Source of the DNA: G963923955 sp963923955
GTDB lineage: Bacteria; Pseudomonadota; Gammaproteobacteria; Eutrophobiales; Eutrophobiaceae
Length of the DNA stretch: 64,000 nucleotides
Assembly (NCBI GenBank): GCA_963923955.1
Contig: OZ000552.1
Span: forward strand, 744,001 to 808,000
Reading direction: 5' to 3'
A program made the translations under genes and the position numbers. Below are positions 28,427 to 37,950 of the stretch, in pieces. Position 1 is the first letter of the stretch. The number at the start of each line of letters is the position of its first letter. The notes below the pieces were generated by a model. That model had not been told where the DNA came from. It ran no database searches and saw only the letters and a program-made list of their open reading frames with translations.

Positions 28427-29533
28427 CTATTTCCCTTTTTCCATCAGATGAATGCCTTCGCACAATAAGGAAACGCTGATCTCGCTATTTTGTTCTATGC
28501 GGTTTCGGCGCGCAACATGGGTGGGGATCGACATGGATAAATACTGCTCTGCCGCCTTTACTTTCATTGTTACCGCGCATGACTCCCCCAAGACAATAAA
28601 CTCTTCCACCCGGCCGCGAAGCGGGTTTTCGCGCTCGCCCCTGGACGGGCGATCACAGCGGTGCAGGATAATATTTTCAGCAGGGATAACCCAATCTATT
28701 TTTTTACCGATTCGCAGCTCCGGTCGATGGGCGGTCTCCAGTTCATAGCCGCACCATTGCAGGTAGGTCTTCCCGGCGCCGGCATCGTGCTGTTTTACTT
28801 CGCCGGTGAATATATTGTAATGCCCGGTAAGCTGTGCCACTTCGGCACTGTCAGGCCGGGACATGATCCGGGTCGGCGTATCGGTCTGCAAGGTCTTGCC
28901 GTGATGAATAATGGTGATCGTATCGGCTATGCGCCGCGCCTCCCGAAGATCATGGGTTACGTGAATGATCGGCATGTTTAGCTGCGCGCGCAACTGCACG
29001 AGCTCTCGAACCAGTTTGCGGCGCGTCTGGTGATCAACAGAAGAAAAGGGCTCATCCAGGAGCAGCACTTTGGGCTCTCGTGCCAGTGCCCGCGCCAGTG
29101 CGATGCGTTGCTGCTGCCCGCCCGATAAGTGCTGCGGGTATCTCGCCTCCAGCCCGTCCATGTTGACCATCTGCAATAATTTCATCACCCGGCCGGGACG
29201 TTGATGTCTTTCGATGTGAGACAGGGCCATGGCAATATTTTGCCGTACCGTGAGATGCGGGAACAAGGCATGGTGCTGAAACATAAAGCCGACGGAGCGT
29301 TGCTGGGTGGGAATATTGATGCCTTTCTCAGAGTCGAACCAAAGGTGCTTACCGAGGCGGACCTTGCCGGAACGGGGTCGATACAGGCCGGCGATACTTC
29401 TCAAGATGGTGGTCTTGCCGCTGCCCGACGGCCCCAGGATAACAAGGATTTCGCCCGGCCGTGCGCTGAGTTCTACAGCAAGCGGGATGGCTGCCGATTG
29501 TTGTAGCCTGATCGTTATGGCATGTTCAGACAC
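28427..29533 (-). CDS. modC: Molybdate ABC transporter ATP-binding protein ModC
   Basis: ATPase of the molybdate importer. Walker A is GPSGSGKTTILR, the signature is LSGGQQQR, Walker B is VLLLDEPFSSVD, and the switch His is in HVTHDLREA. A C-terminal TOBE/Mop-like domain (about residues 285-360, NPLRGRVEEFIVLGESCAVT) is typical of ModC. I chose GTG at 29533 because it overlaps the modB stop by eight bases, giving a start of MSEHAITIRL. The ATG at 29575 would overlap modB by 50 bases and add an unlikely N-terminus. Confidence 0.9.
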   Translation of the reverse strand: MSEHAITIRLQQSAAIPLAVELSARPGEILVILGPSGSGKTTILRSIAGLYRPRSGKVRLGKHLWFDSEKGINIPTQQRSVGFMFQHHALFPHLTVRQNIAMALSHIERHQRPGRVMKLLQMVNMDGLEARYPQHLSGGQQQRIALARALAREPKVLLLDEPFSSVDHQTRRKLVRELVQLRAQLNMPIIHVTHDLREARRIADTITIIHHGKTLQTDTPTRIMSRPDSAEVAQLTGHYNIFTGEVKQHDAGAGKTYLQWCGYELETAHRPELRIGKKIDWVIPAENIILHRCDRPSRGERENPLRGRVEEFIVLGESCAVTMKVKAAEQYLSMSIPTHVARRNRIEQNSEISVSLLCEGIHLMEKGK

Positions 29534-30203
29534 GAGGCTTATCCAGCCTGTCGTGCAGACTGTAGATGGCGGCAATGGCGATAAAGGAAATGAACAGGAG
29601 TACTGAGGACATCAGGCCGGCACTGCGGTTGTCAAAGGCCTGCACCCGATCATAGATCGCAATGGCTATGGTGCGGGTCTCGCCTTCAATGTTGCCGCCG
29701 ATCATGAGGATGACGCCGAATTCGCCTAAGGTATGTGCACAGGTCAGGATCAGTGCGGTTAAGATCCCCGGCCAGGCAAGGGGCAGTTCAATCCGCCAGA
29801 AGGTCTGCCAGCGCGACAGGCCGCAGCACCAGGCCGCCTCGCGTATGGACGGGGCGATGGATTCAAAGGCGCGTTGCATGGGTTGTATGGCAAAGGGAAG
29901 ATTAAAAATGAGGGACGCCAGTACCAGGCCCTGAAAGGAAAACACCAGCGGCTCATTGAACAGGGACTGATAGCCCTGTCCCAGCGGCGAGCGATTCCCC
30001 AGCGCGCTCAGCAGATAAAAGCCCAGCACCGTGGGCGGCAGGACCAGCGGCAGCATGATCAGCGTCTGCACAAGGCTGCGGCCGATGAAGCGCTGCCAGG
30101 CGAGCAGGCGCGCCAGCATGATGCCCAGCGGGATTAACAGGCCGGCCGTCCACAGGCCGAGCCAGAGCGAGAGCTGTAATGCCTGCCAATCCATTCCCAT
30201 CAA
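29526..30203 (-). CDS. modB: Molybdate ABC transporter permease ModB
   Basis: Membrane channel of the molybdate importer. The 225-residue protein has about five membrane helices. It has the family segment LIMLPLVLPPTVLGFYLL near residue 50 and the ATPase-contact loop REAAWCCGLSRWQTFWRIEL, followed by LGEFGVILMIGGNIEGETRT, a hallmark of ModB. It lies 27 bases after modA. Confidence 0.93.
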   Translation of the reverse strand: MMGMDWQALQLSLWLGLWTAGLLIPLGIMLARLLAWQRFIGRSLVQTLIMLPLVLPPTVLGFYLLSALGNRSPLGQGYQSLFNEPLVFSFQGLVLASLIFNLPFAIQPMQRAFESIAPSIREAAWCCGLSRWQTFWRIELPLAWPGILTALILTCAHTLGEFGVILMIGGNIEGETRTIAIAIYDRVQAFDNRSAGLMSSVLLFISFIAIAAIYSLHDRLDKPRV

Positions 30204-30230
30204 CGCCGCGCTGGCCGTAAGGCGACAGTC

Positions 30231-31043
30231 TTATCTGTCCGCCGGGATAACATAGCCGTATCTTTCCAATATCATCGTGCTCTTCCCGGAGAGCAGGTAC
30301 TGATAAAATTCCTCGGCCGTCTTACCGGCGCTTTGCAGCAGCAGCAGGTGTTGTTCTATGGGCCGATGCCAGGATGTCGGCGCAAGAAAAAACCGGCCCT
30401 GCCCGGCGATTGCCGGCACAACGGCGAGCGAGTAGGGAATGATGCTCACATCAATGCCGCCGGCGATTGAAAACTGCGCGGCTTGCGCTGCATTCTCAGC
30501 AAGCAACAGCGCCTGACGTTGCAGCGTCCAGACGCCCGCCTGTTGCAGTGCCTGCTGTGCGGCTATTCCGTAAGGCGCATGCTCGGGATTGGCAATCACC
30601 AGGCGCTGGTACTCGCCGAATTTTAAGGCATTGATGATCGCATCCAGCCCGGTATTCTTAGACAAACCCGAAGCATTGGGGATAAAGAAAGCAATACGGC
30701 CCAGCACAAAAACCGTGCCGGCCTTGACAAGGTCGGTGTCTTGTTCAAGCTGTCGTGCATATTTTTTATCGGCACTGAGAAATAATTCGTAAGGCGCACC
30801 TTGCAATAACTGTCGGGTAAAGTTTCCGGACGAACCATAACTCACCCTGATCGTTTTGCCGGTTGCTAAGTGAAATTCCTCAATCAGCTCGCTCATCGCA
30901 TAGCTCATGTTTGCAGCAATAGCCACAACCGGAGACTCTGATGCGGAGATGGGCGAGCAGAAAAGCACCATGCCGGCGAGATAACCGGCGCGCACTTTCG
31001 GGTTTCCCAGAAGCCTTAAATACCTGTTCAATATAGAGTTCAA
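30231..31043 (-). CDS. modA: Molybdate-binding periplasmic protein ModA
   Basis: Substrate-binding protein for molybdate/tungstate. The 270-residue protein has a signal peptide (about 1-34, GYLAGMVLFCSPISASES). The mature start VVAIAANMSYAMSELIEEF corresponds to the ModA ligand-binding N-terminus, and YGSSGNFTRQL and GAPYELFLSADKKY complete the oxyanion-binding regions. Its ATG overlaps the gor stop (ATGA), so it is translated as part of a longer operon with two flavin disulfide reductases, an unusual setting for modABC. Confidence 0.92.
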   Translation of the reverse strand: MNSILNRYLRLLGNPKVRAGYLAGMVLFCSPISASESPVVAIAANMSYAMSELIEEFHLATGKTIRVSYGSSGNFTRQLLQGAPYELFLSADKKYARQLEQDTDLVKAGTVFVLGRIAFFIPNASGLSKNTGLDAIINALKFGEYQRLVIANPEHAPYGIAAQQALQQAGVWTLQRQALLLAENAAQAAQFSIAGGIDVSIIPYSLAVVPAIAGQGRFFLAPTSWHRPIEQHLLLLQSAGKTAEEFYQYLLSGKSTMILERYGYVIPADR

Positions 31044-32413
31044 TGTCGGCTAACCGCCTCTCTCATGGTGACCAGTTCTTCCGCCGTAGTCGGATGAATG
31101 CCAATGGTCGCATCAAACTGCGCCTTGGTGGCACCGGCCTTCATGGCGATGGCAAGGCCCTGGATGATCTCGCCCGCATCCGCCCCCAGTACATGCACCC
31201 CCACCACGCGATCACTGGCCTGATCGACAATGATCTTCATGAATGTCTTCTCATCACTGCCGCCCAGACTATGTTTCATTGCAGTGAAGCGCGCCGTGTA
31301 AACCGCTATATCTTGATATTGTTCTCTAGCCTTCTCTTCGGTTAGGCCAACCGCGCCCAGGTTTGGTTGGCTGAAGACACAGGTCGGGATGTCCTGATAA
31401 TCAACTTGAGCCTGTCCCCCGGCATACAGGGCCCGGGCCAGGGCCGTTCCCTCTGCCGTGGCGACCGGTGTCAGGTTAATGCGATCGGTCACATCGCCAA
31501 TGGCGTAGATTGAGTCGACAGAGCTTTGATAATGCTCATTGATGATAACGGCGCCGGAATCATCAAGCGCCACCCCGGCCTCGGCAAGGCCAAGCCCGGC
31601 GGTGTTTGGCCTTCTGCCCGTTGCATAGAGGATCAGATCGGCCCGCTGGCTTGCATTACTGCTGGTTTCCTTATTGCTAAGCGTGGCGATGAGTTCCTCC
31701 CCGCTCTTCTCGATGCCCCCAACCGTCGTATTAAACTTGAGCGTGACTCCTTTCTTTTGCATCTCGGTAGCCAGCGCGGTACGAATTTCATGATCAAAGC
31801 CGCGCAGGAACAAGGGGCCGCGATAGAGCAAGGTGGTATCAACCCCGAGGCCCTTAAAGATACCGGCAAACTCAACCGCAATATAGCCGCCGCCGACAAT
31901 GATAATGCGCTGGGGTAATCTCTTGATAAAAAAGATCTCGTTAGAGCTAAGTACGTGTTCATTGCCGGGGAGGTCCGGGATGCTCGGCCAGGCACCAGTC
32001 GCCACCAATATACGCGCTGCCGTATGGGTTTTATTGTTTACCCGGACGCTGTGTTGATCGACAAGGCGCACCCTGCCGTTGATTAATTCAGCACCGGAGT
32101 CTTTTAACAGATCGCGGTATATGCTGTTCAGCCGTGCTATTTCCTTATTCTTGTTATTGAGCAGGGTCTGCCAGTCAAATTCGACGGCGCCGGGGCACCA
32201 GCCGAAGCCGCGGGAAGAGGCAAAGTCTTCTGAGAAATGCGCGGCATAGACGAATAATTTCTTCGGCACACAACCGACATTGACGCAGGTTCCGCCCAGG
32301 TAGCGCTCTTCTGCAATGGCTACTCTGGCCCCAAGGCTGGCCGCGGTGCGCGCCGCCCTCACGCCGCCGGAGCCGGCACCGATAACAAATAGATCAAGAT
32401 CGTACCTCGCCAT
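31040..32413 (-). CDS. gor: Glutathione-disulfide reductase
   Basis: NADPH-dependent reduction of oxidised glutathione. The 457-residue protein has FAD motif VIGAGSGGVRAARTAA, redox-active disulfide GGTCVNVGCVPKK (about 40-52), the NAD(P) motif VGGGYIAVEFAGIFKGLG and the C-terminal catalytic His-Glu in IGIHPTTAEELV. An HSLGGSDEKTFMK segment matches glutathione reductases. The downstream modA start overlaps its stop. Confidence 0.92.
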   Translation of the reverse strand: MARYDLDLFVIGAGSGGVRAARTAASLGARVAIAEERYLGGTCVNVGCVPKKLFVYAAHFSEDFASSRGFGWCPGAVEFDWQTLLNNKNKEIARLNSIYRDLLKDSGAELINGRVRLVDQHSVRVNNKTHTAARILVATGAWPSIPDLPGNEHVLSSNEIFFIKRLPQRIIIVGGGYIAVEFAGIFKGLGVDTTLLYRGPLFLRGFDHEIRTALATEMQKKGVTLKFNTTVGGIEKSGEELIATLSNKETSSNASQRADLILYATGRRPNTAGLGLAEAGVALDDSGAVIINEHYQSSVDSIYAIGDVTDRINLTPVATAEGTALARALYAGGQAQVDYQDIPTCVFSQPNLGAVGLTEEKAREQYQDIAVYTARFTAMKHSLGGSDEKTFMKIIVDQASDRVVGVHVLGADAGEIIQGLAIAMKAGATKAQFDATIGIHPTTAEELVTMREAVSRH

Positions 32414-32456
32414 GTTTTTGTTCTTAAAAAAAGCGCTGGTCTAATTAAAGATTGGC

Positions 32457-33914
32457 CTAACCCAGCCGCCAGTCATGAAAGGCGCTGAGCAGTTTCAGCA
32501 GGCGCTGCGGTGCGTGCTGCCTTTTCCAGGCGCCGGCGACAAACTTGTTTATCTCCGCAAGGGTAGGGTAGATATGGATAGTCGCTAATATCTTGTTCAG
32601 CCCGATACCGTGTTTCATGGCGCTGATGTGTTCCGTGAGCAGATCGCCGGCATGCTCACCGACAATGGTGGCGCCGAGTATCTTGTCTTTGCCGGGCACA
32701 GTCAGCACCTTGATCTTACCATAGGCCGCTTCATCGGCAATGGCCCGGTCCAGTTCATCCATGCCATAATGCGTGACCTCGTAGGGGATATTTTTTTCTT
32801 TGGCTTGCGCTTCATTCAAACCCACCCGGGCGACTTCCGGATCAGTGAAGGTGGCCCAAGGGATGACGGCATAATCCGCCTTGAATTTTTTTAAGGGACT
32901 AAATAAGGCATTCACTGCACCATACCAAGCCTGATGCGCGGCGGTGTGGGTGAACTGATAGGGGCCGGCGACATCGCCGCAGGCATAAATATTAGGACAA
33001 GACGTTTGCAGATAGTCGTTTGTCTGGATTGTCCCGGACGCATTAAGCGCAATACCAAGTTCTTCCAGCCCCAGGCCTTTAGTGTCAGCCCTGCGGCCCA
33101 CCGCAACCAGCAGCTTATCAAATGCAAGCTCTACTTTCTCGCCAGCACTCTCGCAGATGATGCTTGTATTCCCGTGCTCATTTTTAATCCGCGCCGCCCG
33201 ATGGTTCACCAGAACATTCACGCCTTCAGCGGCAAAGCGCTCGCTGATCATTGCCGATACATCAGCATCCTCCCGCATCATAATACGCGGCAGCATCTCA
33301 ACCTGTGTGACCCGGCTGCCAAGACGGGCGAAGGCTTGGGCTAATTCACAGCCGATGGGGCCGCCGCCTAAAACAACCAGGCGTCCGGGCAATTCCTCTA
33401 ACTCCCAGATGCTATCCGAGCTCAGATAATCAACACTATCAATGCCGGGAATGTCTGGGATGAAAGGGCGCGCGCCGGTTGCGATAATGATGCTGCGGGT
33501 GGTCAAGACCCGGCCATTTACTTCGACACAATAGGGCGAGGTAATCATGGCCTCGCCCTGGATACATTCTACGCCCAGCCTGGTATATCGTTCTATGGAG
33601 TCATGCGGGGCAATGGCCTGTATGATGCGCCGAACGCGTTGCATGACATCGGCGAAATCAAATTCAAGATCGATTCGTTTCAAGCCATAATCGGTGGCGC
33701 GTCTTGCCTGAGCAATCAGTTTTGTCGTGCGTAGCAGCGCCTTGGATGGCACACAACCGGTGTTCAGGCAATCACCGCCCATCAGCTGCCTTTCAATGAG
33801 CGTAACCTTTGCGCTTAGCGCCGCGGCGATATAGGCCGAGACCAGGCCGGCCGAGCCGGCGCCGATGACGATCAGGTTGCGATCAAATTTCTTTGGTCTT
33901 CGATAGCGCTGCAT
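32457..33914 (-). CDS. FAD-dependent pyridine nucleotide-disulfide oxidoreductase (dihydrolipoamide/mercuric reductase-like)
   Basis: A 485-residue class I flavin disulfide reductase. It has FAD motif VIGAGSAGLVSAYIAA, redox disulfide GGDCLNTGCVPSKALL, NAD motif VLGGGPIGCELAQAFARLGS and C-terminal IHIYPTLAEINKF, where Tyr-Pro replaces the usual His-Pro before Thr. It has no MerA heavy-metal domain. The gene is paired, 16 bases apart, with a TVP38/TMEM64 membrane protein, an association seen in many bacteria whose biological role is unclear. The substrate is unknown. Confidence 0.85.
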   Translation of the reverse strand: MQRYRRPKKFDRNLIVIGAGSAGLVSAYIAAALSAKVTLIERQLMGGDCLNTGCVPSKALLRTTKLIAQARRATDYGLKRIDLEFDFADVMQRVRRIIQAIAPHDSIERYTRLGVECIQGEAMITSPYCVEVNGRVLTTRSIIIATGARPFIPDIPGIDSVDYLSSDSIWELEELPGRLVVLGGGPIGCELAQAFARLGSRVTQVEMLPRIMMREDADVSAMISERFAAEGVNVLVNHRAARIKNEHGNTSIICESAGEKVELAFDKLLVAVGRRADTKGLGLEELGIALNASGTIQTNDYLQTSCPNIYACGDVAGPYQFTHTAAHQAWYGAVNALFSPLKKFKADYAVIPWATFTDPEVARVGLNEAQAKEKNIPYEVTHYGMDELDRAIADEAAYGKIKVLTVPGKDKILGATIVGEHAGDLLTEHISAMKHGIGLNKILATIHIYPTLAEINKFVAGAWKRQHAPQRLLKLLSAFHDWRLG

Positions 33915-33930
33915 GGGGGATTATTGGTGA

Positions 33931-34626
33931 TTAGTCCGCGGCGGAGACGGCCTTGCGTGACTTGATAAATTCAATGGACTTCTTGGCAAGCAATGGAAAC
34001 ACGCCGAGCAGGATGAAGGAGCCGATCAATGCTGGTGAGAGCACATCCGCCGGGGTGTTTATCTTGGCGAGTTGCGTACCGGCATTGACGAACACCATCG
34101 TGGGCAGCAGCATGGCTACCTGGCTGACCAGGGCGAAGGTCAGGGTGCGAATATGGGTTAAGCCCATGACAACATTGATAATAAAAAACGGAAACACCGG
34201 CACCAGGCGCAGGGTAAATAGATAAAAGGCGCCCTCCTTTTCCATGCCGTGATTGATCGCCACTAGATAAGCGGCGAAGCGCTCCTGCACGATCTTTCTA
34301 AACAGGAAACGCGCGGCAAGAAAGGCGAGCGTGGCACCGAGCACTGAGGCAAAAGAAGCCAGCAGCGTCCCCCACAGCAGGCCGAATATGGCACCGCCTG
34401 CGAGCGTCATTATTGCCGCAGCAGGCAGGGACAGGCCGGTGCAGATCACATAGACAGAGAAAAATAGCAAGGCAGTCTGCACGGGATGCTGCCGGTAGAA
34501 TGCGTCCAGTTCGTCCTGGCCGGCCTTTAGAAAATCCAGCGTAAAGTATTGCCCAAGATCAAAGATAAAAAAGGCGGCGATCAGGCCGGCGATAAGGATG
34601 AACAGGGCTGGTCTAGCAGCTTTCAT
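33931..34626 (-). CDS. TVP38/TMEM64 family (DedA-like) membrane protein
   Basis: A 231-residue integral membrane protein with about five to six helices. It carries the VTT-domain core PAAAIMTLAGGAIFGLLWG and the conserved GATLAFLAARFLFR and FFIINVVMGLTHIR segments. Homologues are linked to lipid handling. It is the first gene of a six-gene operon with the oxidoreductase, gor and modABC. Confidence 0.88.
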   Translation of the reverse strand: MKAARPALFILIAGLIAAFFIFDLGQYFTLDFLKAGQDELDAFYRQHPVQTALLFFSVYVICTGLSLPAAAIMTLAGGAIFGLLWGTLLASFASVLGATLAFLAARFLFRKIVQERFAAYLVAINHGMEKEGAFYLFTLRLVPVFPFFIINVVMGLTHIRTLTFALVSQVAMLLPTMVFVNAGTQLAKINTPADVLSPALIGSFILLGVFPLLAKKSIEFIKSRKAVSAAD

Positions 34627-35012
34627 GTGCCTTATAAATGTATCGAATTTAATCCTGGTCTTCGGCTGCGCCGGGCCTGCTCTTCTTAAGCCGGGGCGGT
34701 CTGAATGGCAAGCGCCGGAAAACCGCCGACAGCTTAAGGAAGCTCTGATTTAGTCAGAGCTTCCTGTGGCACAAGGAGGTGCCACCAAATTCAATTACGC
34801 TTAAGTAATTGAATTTGTGAGTGAACTAAAAATCACATTTTTTAGTTCACGGCCCCTGACAAGTCCTGGATGGACTTGTTCAGAGGTTCCTTAATTATTT
34901 AACACCAATGGCCTGCAATGTTCCAGAAGTGTTTTGGATTCTTCGGCCAATTAGGCTTACCATGCGCAGCATACTTATGAATCTTACCTAAGCACTGAGC
35001 ATGAGGAGCGCC
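34627..35012. other. Intergenic region holding a MITE-like element
   Basis: Divergent region between the TVP38 gene and mlaC-like gene. Most of it is the hairpin-rich element at 34734-34894. No protein gene is seen. Confidence 0.7.
34734..34894. mobile_element. MITE-like element of five consecutive perfect hairpins
   Basis: The 161-bp element has 15-bp terminal inverted repeats, TTAAGGAAGCTCTGA on the left and TCAGAGGTTCCTTAA on the right (one mismatch). Between them lie five hairpins. H1 34737-34765 has a 12-bp stem. H2 34766-34785 is GTGGCAC/GTGCCAC. H3 34786-34817 has a 13-bp stem. H4 34821-34850 has a 12-bp stem. H5 34857-34882 is ACAAGTCC/GGACTTGT. It has no coding capacity. TTAA at both outer edges could be a target duplication. 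Single ends recur at 28353 and 53882. A structured RNA is the alternative reading. Confidence 0.75.
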
Positions 35013-35666
35013 ATGTCAAGGCCCTTGATAAGTTTAAGTCTGTTTGTCGTTTTATCCCTTGCGGTGGCGGCGGATGATTTCACTACCCCGACAGGCCGGG
35101 TGGAGGCAACGGTCAATGCGCTTATTTCTATCTTAAGGGATCAGGCGCTTGAGCCTGATGCGCGCTGGAAGGCGCTCGCCGCAGTGATTGATGGGGCCTT
35201 TGATCTGCGCAGCCTGTCGCAGAGTGTCCTGGCGAGGCCGTGGAGAGCGGCGAGCCTTGCAGAGCGTGAGCGTTTTACCGACTTCTTTTCACACTACCTT
35301 GAAGAGACCTATCATAGCGGGACGGAAGTCTATAGCGATCAGAATTTCAACGATGGTGATGAGAGGATAACGGGGGAGCGGGCGGTCGTTGCCGCGCTGA
35401 TTGTTACCGATGCTACCGAGATTCCGGTCCGCTTCAAGCTAAAGAACAACGACGGCGAGTGGTATGCCTATGATGTGATCATTGAAGGCCGTAGCCTGGT
35501 CAGCAATTATCGCAGCACCGTTGCAACCATTGTGAAGAATGAAGGCATGGATGGCCTGTTATTAAATATCCAGGGGCGCATAGACAGACACAGGGCTGCT
35601 GCGGGAGAGGATGCTGAGGCCAAGGCGGATGATGGCCTACAGAACGAGGCCGCCACCGAGGGCTAG
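35013..35666 (+). CDS. MlaC/Ttg2D-like phospholipid-binding periplasmic protein
   Basis: Periplasmic lipid carrier family (Tol_Tol_Ttg2). About 217 residues with a signal peptide (MSRPLISLSLFVVLSLAVAA). Family landmarks are the segment DLRSLSQSVLARPWRAAS, ERERFTDFFSHYLEETYHSG and WYAYDVIIEGRSLVSNYRST. I chose ATG at 35013 because GAGGAG lies just upstream; the ATG at 35001 overlaps that site. No mlaD, mlaE or mlaF genes are nearby, so it stands alone here. It converges on clpA with a 4-base overlap. Confidence 0.85.
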   Translation: MSRPLISLSLFVVLSLAVAADDFTTPTGRVEATVNALISILRDQALEPDARWKALAAVIDGAFDLRSLSQSVLARPWRAASLAERERFTDFFSHYLEETYHSGTEVYSDQNFNDGDERITGERAVVAALIVTDATEIPVRFKLKNNDGEWYAYDVIIEGRSLVSNYRSTVATIVKNEGMDGLLLNIQGRIDRHRAAAGEDAEAKADDGLQNEAATEG

Positions 35667-37930
35667 TGCGCGGCCGTGGCCGTTTCTTTTTCTTCTATGT
35701 CGATGGTCAATTCGCCCGCGGCTTCAGACACCAGCACATGGCCGCCGTGCGCCAGCCTGCCGAACAGGAGCTCTTCGGCGAGCAGCCGCTTCACCTTTTC
35801 CTGAATCAGCCTGGACATGGGGCGCGCGCCCATTACCTTGTCATAGCCGTGCTCGCCCAACCATGCGCGCGCATCCTCATCAACCTCAAGGGTGACTTTT
35901 TTATCATCCAGCTGTGATTGCAATTCCACCAGGAACTTATCGACCACATTCAAGATGGTCTTTCGGCCCAGCGGATTGAACTCGATGATGACATCCAAGC
36001 GGTTACGGAACTCGGGGCTGAACACCTGCTTGATCACCGACATTGCATCCGAAGTATGATCCTGCAGCGTGAAGCCGACTGAAGCGCGGCTGATGCGATC
36101 AGCACCGGCATTGGTGGTCATGATGATGATGACATTGCGAAAATCGGTTTCGCGTCCGTTGGTATCGGTCAGCGTGCCGTGGTCCATCACCTGCAACAGG
36201 AGATTAAACACATCTGGGTGTGCCTTTTCCATTTCATCCAACAGCAACACGCAGTGCGGTTGTTTGTTGACGGCATCGGTCAGCAGGCCGCCCTGGTCAT
36301 AACCGACATAGCCGGGCGGTGCGCCGATTAAGCGCGAGACGGTATGTCGTTCCATGTATTCGGACATATCAAAGCGCAGCAGTTCGATGCCCATGATGTT
36401 GGCCAGTTGCTTGCTGACCTCGGTCTTGCCCACGCCTGTCGGGCCCGCAAACAGAAAGGAGCCGATGGGTTGCTCCGGGTTGCCCAGGCCGGAACGCGAC
36501 AGCTTGATCGCAGCAGCAAGACCGGCGATTGCCTCATCCTGGCCGAAGACGACCATCTTCAGGTTACGCTCCAGATTTCGCATCACATCCTTATCAGAGC
36601 TGTTCACGGACTTTGCCGGGATGCGCGCCACCTTGGCGATGATATTTTCTATGTCATGCACACCGATGGTCTTCTTGCGCTTTGCCGGTGATAATAATTG
36701 TTGAGAGGCGCCGGCCTCATCGATCATATCAATCGCCTTGTCCGGCAGATGCCGATCCGCCATATAGCGCTCGGTCAACTCTGCGGCGCTGCGCAGCGCC
36801 TGGTTGGTATATCTGACATGATGATGTTCTTCAAAACGCGATTTCAGGCCTTGCAGGATCTTCACCGTTTCCTCTATCGACGGCTCGGTGACGTCGATCT
36901 TCTGGAAGCGGCGGGCAAGCGCCCGGTCCTTTTCAAAGATGCCGCGAAATTCCTGATAGGTCGTTGAGCCGATACATTTTATCTCCCCGGATGAGAGCAC
37001 CGGCTTGATAATGTTTGATGCGTCCATGACGCCGCCGGAAGCGGCACCGGCACCGATGATGGTATGTATCTCATCGATAAACAAGACCGCGCCTTCCGTT
37101 TTTTGTAATTGACGAATGACGCCCTTCAAGCGTTTCTCGAAGTCGCCTCGATATTTTGTGCCGGCCAATAAGGCGCCCATGTCGAGCGAGTAGATGGTGG
37201 CATCAAGCAGGACTTCCGGCACCGCCGCATCCACGATCATCTTGGCCAGGCCTTCCGCAATCGCGGTCTTGCCGACACCGGCCTCGCCGACGAAAAGCGG
37301 ATTATTTTTGCGCCGTCGACACAGGATCTGGATGGTACGCTGTATCTCATGTTCACGGCCGATGAGTGGATCGATCTTGCCCAGCCCGGCCTGCTCATTC
37401 AGGTTAATAGCATAGATCTCCAGCGGGCTGTTGCGGCCCTCATCATTCTGGCCTTCATCATCAGCCTCCAGGTCGGATTCGTCCTGCTCCTCTTCGGGGA
37501 TTTTGGCCAGGCCGTGCGAGATGTAATTGACCACATCAAGCCGGGCGATGTTTTGTTGGCTGAGAAAATAGGCGGCATGTGATTCACGCTCGCCGAAGAT
37601 CGCAACCAGCACATTCGCCCCGTTGACTTCCTTTTTGCCGGATGATTGCACGTGAAAGACGGCGCGTTGTAAGACGCGCTGGAAGCCGAGGGTGGGCTGG
37701 GTTTCTCTTTCATCATCGAGTTCCAGGAGGGGCGAGTTCTCTTCGATAAAGCGCGTCAACTCGGTGTGCAAGGTGTTCAGGTTGGCCCCGCAGGAGCGCA
37801 GCACCTTGGTTGCGGAAGGGTTGTCGAGCAATGCCAGCAGCAGGTGTTCAACGGTCATGAATTCATGGCGTTGCTCACGGGCGCGCCGAAAGGCGGCGTT
37901 CAAGGTCTGTTCAAGTTCTTTATCGAGCAT
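35663..37930 (-). CDS. clpA: ATP-dependent Clp protease ATP-binding subunit ClpA
   Basis: AAA+ unfoldase that feeds proteins to ClpP. About 755 residues (E. coli 758). The Clp-N repeat domain spans about 1-140 (MLDKELEQTLNAAFRRAREQ). AAA domain 1 has Walker A GEAGVGKTAI and Walker B VLFIDEIHT. Domain 2 has GPTGVGKTEV and VLLLDEMEKAH. No ClpB-type middle coiled coil is present. I chose ATG at 37930, with GAGGGG upstream; the frame continues 15 codons further up without family similarity. It lies 20 bases downstream of clpS, the standard pair. Confidence 0.95.
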   Translation of the reverse strand: MLDKELEQTLNAAFRRAREQRHEFMTVEHLLLALLDNPSATKVLRSCGANLNTLHTELTRFIEENSPLLELDDERETQPTLGFQRVLQRAVFHVQSSGKKEVNGANVLVAIFGERESHAAYFLSQQNIARLDVVNYISHGLAKIPEEEQDESDLEADDEGQNDEGRNSPLEIYAINLNEQAGLGKIDPLIGREHEIQRTIQILCRRRKNNPLFVGEAGVGKTAIAEGLAKMIVDAAVPEVLLDATIYSLDMGALLAGTKYRGDFEKRLKGVIRQLQKTEGAVLFIDEIHTIIGAGAASGGVMDASNIIKPVLSSGEIKCIGSTTYQEFRGIFEKDRALARRFQKIDVTEPSIEETVKILQGLKSRFEEHHHVRYTNQALRSAAELTERYMADRHLPDKAIDMIDEAGASQQLLSPAKRKKTIGVHDIENIIAKVARIPAKSVNSSDKDVMRNLERNLKMVVFGQDEAIAGLAAAIKLSRSGLGNPEQPIGSFLFAGPTGVGKTEVSKQLANIMGIELLRFDMSEYMERHTVSRLIGAPPGYVGYDQGGLLTDAVNKQPHCVLLLDEMEKAHPDVFNLLLQVMDHGTLTDTNGRETDFRNVIIIMTTNAGADRISRASVGFTLQDHTSDAMSVIKQVFSPEFRNRLDVIIEFNPLGRKTILNVVDKFLVELQSQLDDKKVTLEVDEDARAWLGEHGYDKVMGARPMSRLIQEKVKRLLAEELLFGRLAHGGHVLVSEAAGELTIDIEEKETATAAH

Positions 37931-37950
37931 AGCAAGACCCCTCTTCTCAT

